Source: JBDKGD01 sp964645125 | GTDB lineage: Bacteria; Patescibacteriota; Minisyncoccia; UBA6257; 2-01-FULL-56-20 | Length of the DNA: 12,482 nt | NCBI GenBank assembly: GCA_964645125.1 | Contig: CAZXZC010000026.1 | Span: 1 to 12,482, forward strand | Reading direction: 5' to 3' | Part shown: piece after piece, positions 11,754 to 12,482 of the stretch | How positions within the stretch are numbered: position 1 is the first letter of the stretch | Layout of the letters: every line of letters starts with the position of its first letter | The notes under the pieces: generated by a model | Database searches by the model: none | Seen by the model: the letters and a program-made list of their open reading frames with translations, nothing else | What the model was told of the DNA's origin: nothing | Translations under genes and position numbers: made by a program

Positions 11754-12257
11754 ATGGAAGAATCTAATAATTATGCCTTTATCGACAGTCAAAATTTAAA
11801 TTTAGCTATTCGTGAGCTTGGATGGAGGCTTGATTTCACTCGCTTTAGAAAATACCTAGCAGATAAGTACAAAGTTTCTAGGGCATTTTTGTTCATTGGG
11901 TACATCGATGGCAATACAAGTCTATACACCCACCTGCAGAATGCTGGGTTTATTTGTATTTTTAAACCGACACTGAAGTATAAAGATGGAACAACAAAAG
12001 GAAATTGCGATGCAGAACTAGTCCTCTGGACTATGATCGAATATACAAACTATCAGAAGGCGCTCATTGTTACGGGTGACGGAGATTTTTACTGTCTCAT
12101 AAACCATCTTATTGAAAAGAAAAAGTTAAAAGTAGTATTAATCCCAAATGAATTAAAATTCTCCGCGCTCCTTAAATTTAAACTATTTCGCCCGTATCTG
12201 AGATATATGAATAACTTAAAAGATAAATTGGCATTTAAAAAAGAAAAGACCCCATAA
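11754..12257 (+). CDS. NYN-domain (LabA/DUF88-like) putative ribonuclease, 167 aa
   Basis: NYN proteins share the PIN-like nuclease fold and are thought to cut RNA using metal ions held by acidic residues. Here FIDSQNLN (9-16) gives D11 and N14, KGNCDAELV (82-90) gives D86, and VTGDGDF (106-112) gives D109 and D111, in the family order. Residues 26-50 (LDFTRFRKYLADKYKVSRAFLFIGY) and the basic C-terminus (ELKFSALLKFKLFRPYLRYM, then a lysine-rich tail) match the small stand-alone NYN proteins frequent in Patescibacteria. The length covers one domain only. The ribosome-binding site is weak (GAG a few bases before the ATG). No clear promoter was found in the 36 bases after the preceding terminator. 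The RNA target is unknown. Confidence 0.88.
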   Translation: MEESNNYAFIDSQNLNLAIRELGWRLDFTRFRKYLADKYKVSRAFLFIGYIDGNTSLYTHLQNAGFICIFKPTLKYKDGTTKGNCDAELVLWTMIEYTNYQKALIVTGDGDFYCLINHLIEKKKLKVVLIPNELKFSALLKFKLFRPYLRYMNNLKDKLAFKKEKTP

Positions 12258-12275
12258 GGACAAAACCTCATAGGG
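12237..12275 (-). terminator. minus-strand terminator at the NYN gene 3' end
   Basis: The arms 12250-12259 and 12266-12275 form a complete 10-bp stem only in minus-strand RNA, where two plus-strand mismatches become G-U pairs. On that strand TCTTTTCTTTTTT follows (12249-12237). It therefore serves the minus-strand gene entering from the right edge and overlaps the last codons of the convergent NYN gene. Confidence 0.75.
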
Positions 12276-12311
12276 CGACTCTTCCGTTGGTGATTACTGC
12301 TATTGTGCTAT

Positions 12312-12328
12312 ACATGCAGAGCGCATGT
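12312..12328. repeat. short palindromic hairpin downstream of the partial gene
   Basis: ACATGC (12312-12317) and GCATGT (12323-12328) flank a five-base loop. It lies in the 3' untranslated zone between the partial minus-strand gene and its terminator. No T run follows. Confidence 0.35.
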
Positions 12329-12360
12329 CAATAACAAGACTACTAAATACAGCCTATACC

Positions 12361-12482
12361 TTATTTCACCTCGAAAAACTGGAGACTTTTTAACATTGCC
12401 AATACAATCGCTTTGTATTCCTCCGCATGACCCGGGAGTCCATGGGACATATCAAGTCGAAACTCTAGTCCATCTGTTTTGT
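12361..12482 (-). CDS. C-terminal end of an unrecognised protein, cut by the window edge
   Basis: On the minus strand one frame is open from the window edge (first full codon at 12480) to a TAA at 12361-12363, giving 39 residues. They start KTDGLEFRLDMSHGLPGHA and end MLKSLQFFEVK. The other two minus-strand frames have stops within the first 30 bases or so. A minus-strand terminator at 12237-12275 lies downstream, as expected for a gene end. The piece is too short to assign to a family; MSHGLPGH is the most distinctive stretch. It is convergent with the NYN gene. Confidence 0.55.
   Translation of the reverse strand, partial: KTDGLEFRLDMSHGLPGHAEEYKAIVLAMLKSLQFFEVK

Noticed and set aside
11754..12257. 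Toxin-antitoxin reading of the NYN protein with the cysteine-rich protein
   Set aside because: A strong terminator separates them, the spacing is not operon-like, and neither resembles a known antitoxin.
12258..12360. tRNA-like or promoter-like signals after the NYN gene
   Set aside because: The short palindrome and a TATACA box have no suitable partners, and no plus-strand gene follows.

Overview
The window looks like part of a Patescibacteria (Candidate Phyla Radiation) genome, probably of the Paceibacteria/Parcubacteria type. This is inferred from gene content and protein style, not from a marker-gene placement. The clues are a compact F1Fo-ATP synthase operon with shortened delta and epsilon subunits, a NYN-domain (LabA-like) protein of a kind common in these lineages, several small unrecognised proteins, and many genes without a Shine-Dalgarno (SD) sequence. 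The standard genetic code fits: TGA ends the first gene, and tryptophans are encoded by TGG.

Layout. 1-1335 (+): two unrecognised proteins (126 and 218 aa), each with a terminator; the first has a very good sigma-70-type promoter. 1288-2725 (-): tsaD (tRNA t6A modification) preceded by an unrecognised 113-aa gene. 2912-4616: a divergent pair with carbonic-anhydrase-like metal sites. One is a short beta-type protein on the minus strand; the other is a 359-aa plus-strand protein whose motif spacing recalls carboxysome-shell carbonic anhydrase. They share a 140-bp control region with two promoters and an operator-like inverted repeat. 4716-10983 (-): the complete ATP synthase operon in classical order atpB-E-F-H-A-G-D-C. 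11105-11718 (+): a cysteine-rich protein with three six-cysteine modules, divergent from the atp operon and ending in a strong terminator. 11754-12257 (+): a NYN-domain putative ribonuclease. 12361-12482 (-): the C-terminal 39 codons of a further gene cut by the window edge, with its terminator.

How the genes work together. The eight atp genes encode one membrane machine: Fo is a, b and c, and F1 is alpha, beta, gamma, delta and epsilon. The c subunit looks proton-type. The epsilon subunit lacks the C-terminal helical hairpin that acts as an inhibitor in many bacteria. The two carbonic-anhydrase-like genes are probably co-regulated, but their reaction is not proven. The other genes are single units ending in their own terminators.

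The main points to re-examine are the carbonic-anhydrase-like pair and its shared control region, the likely leaderless genes (-10-like boxes 8-9 bases before SD-less start codons), the three-module cysteine protein with a perfect hairpin in its first codons, a terminator apparently superposed on the tsaD promoter, and a 31-base-arm inverted repeat between atpE and atpF. No tRNA, rRNA, CRISPR array or insertion sequence is visible. No stretch over 300 bases lacks a gene.
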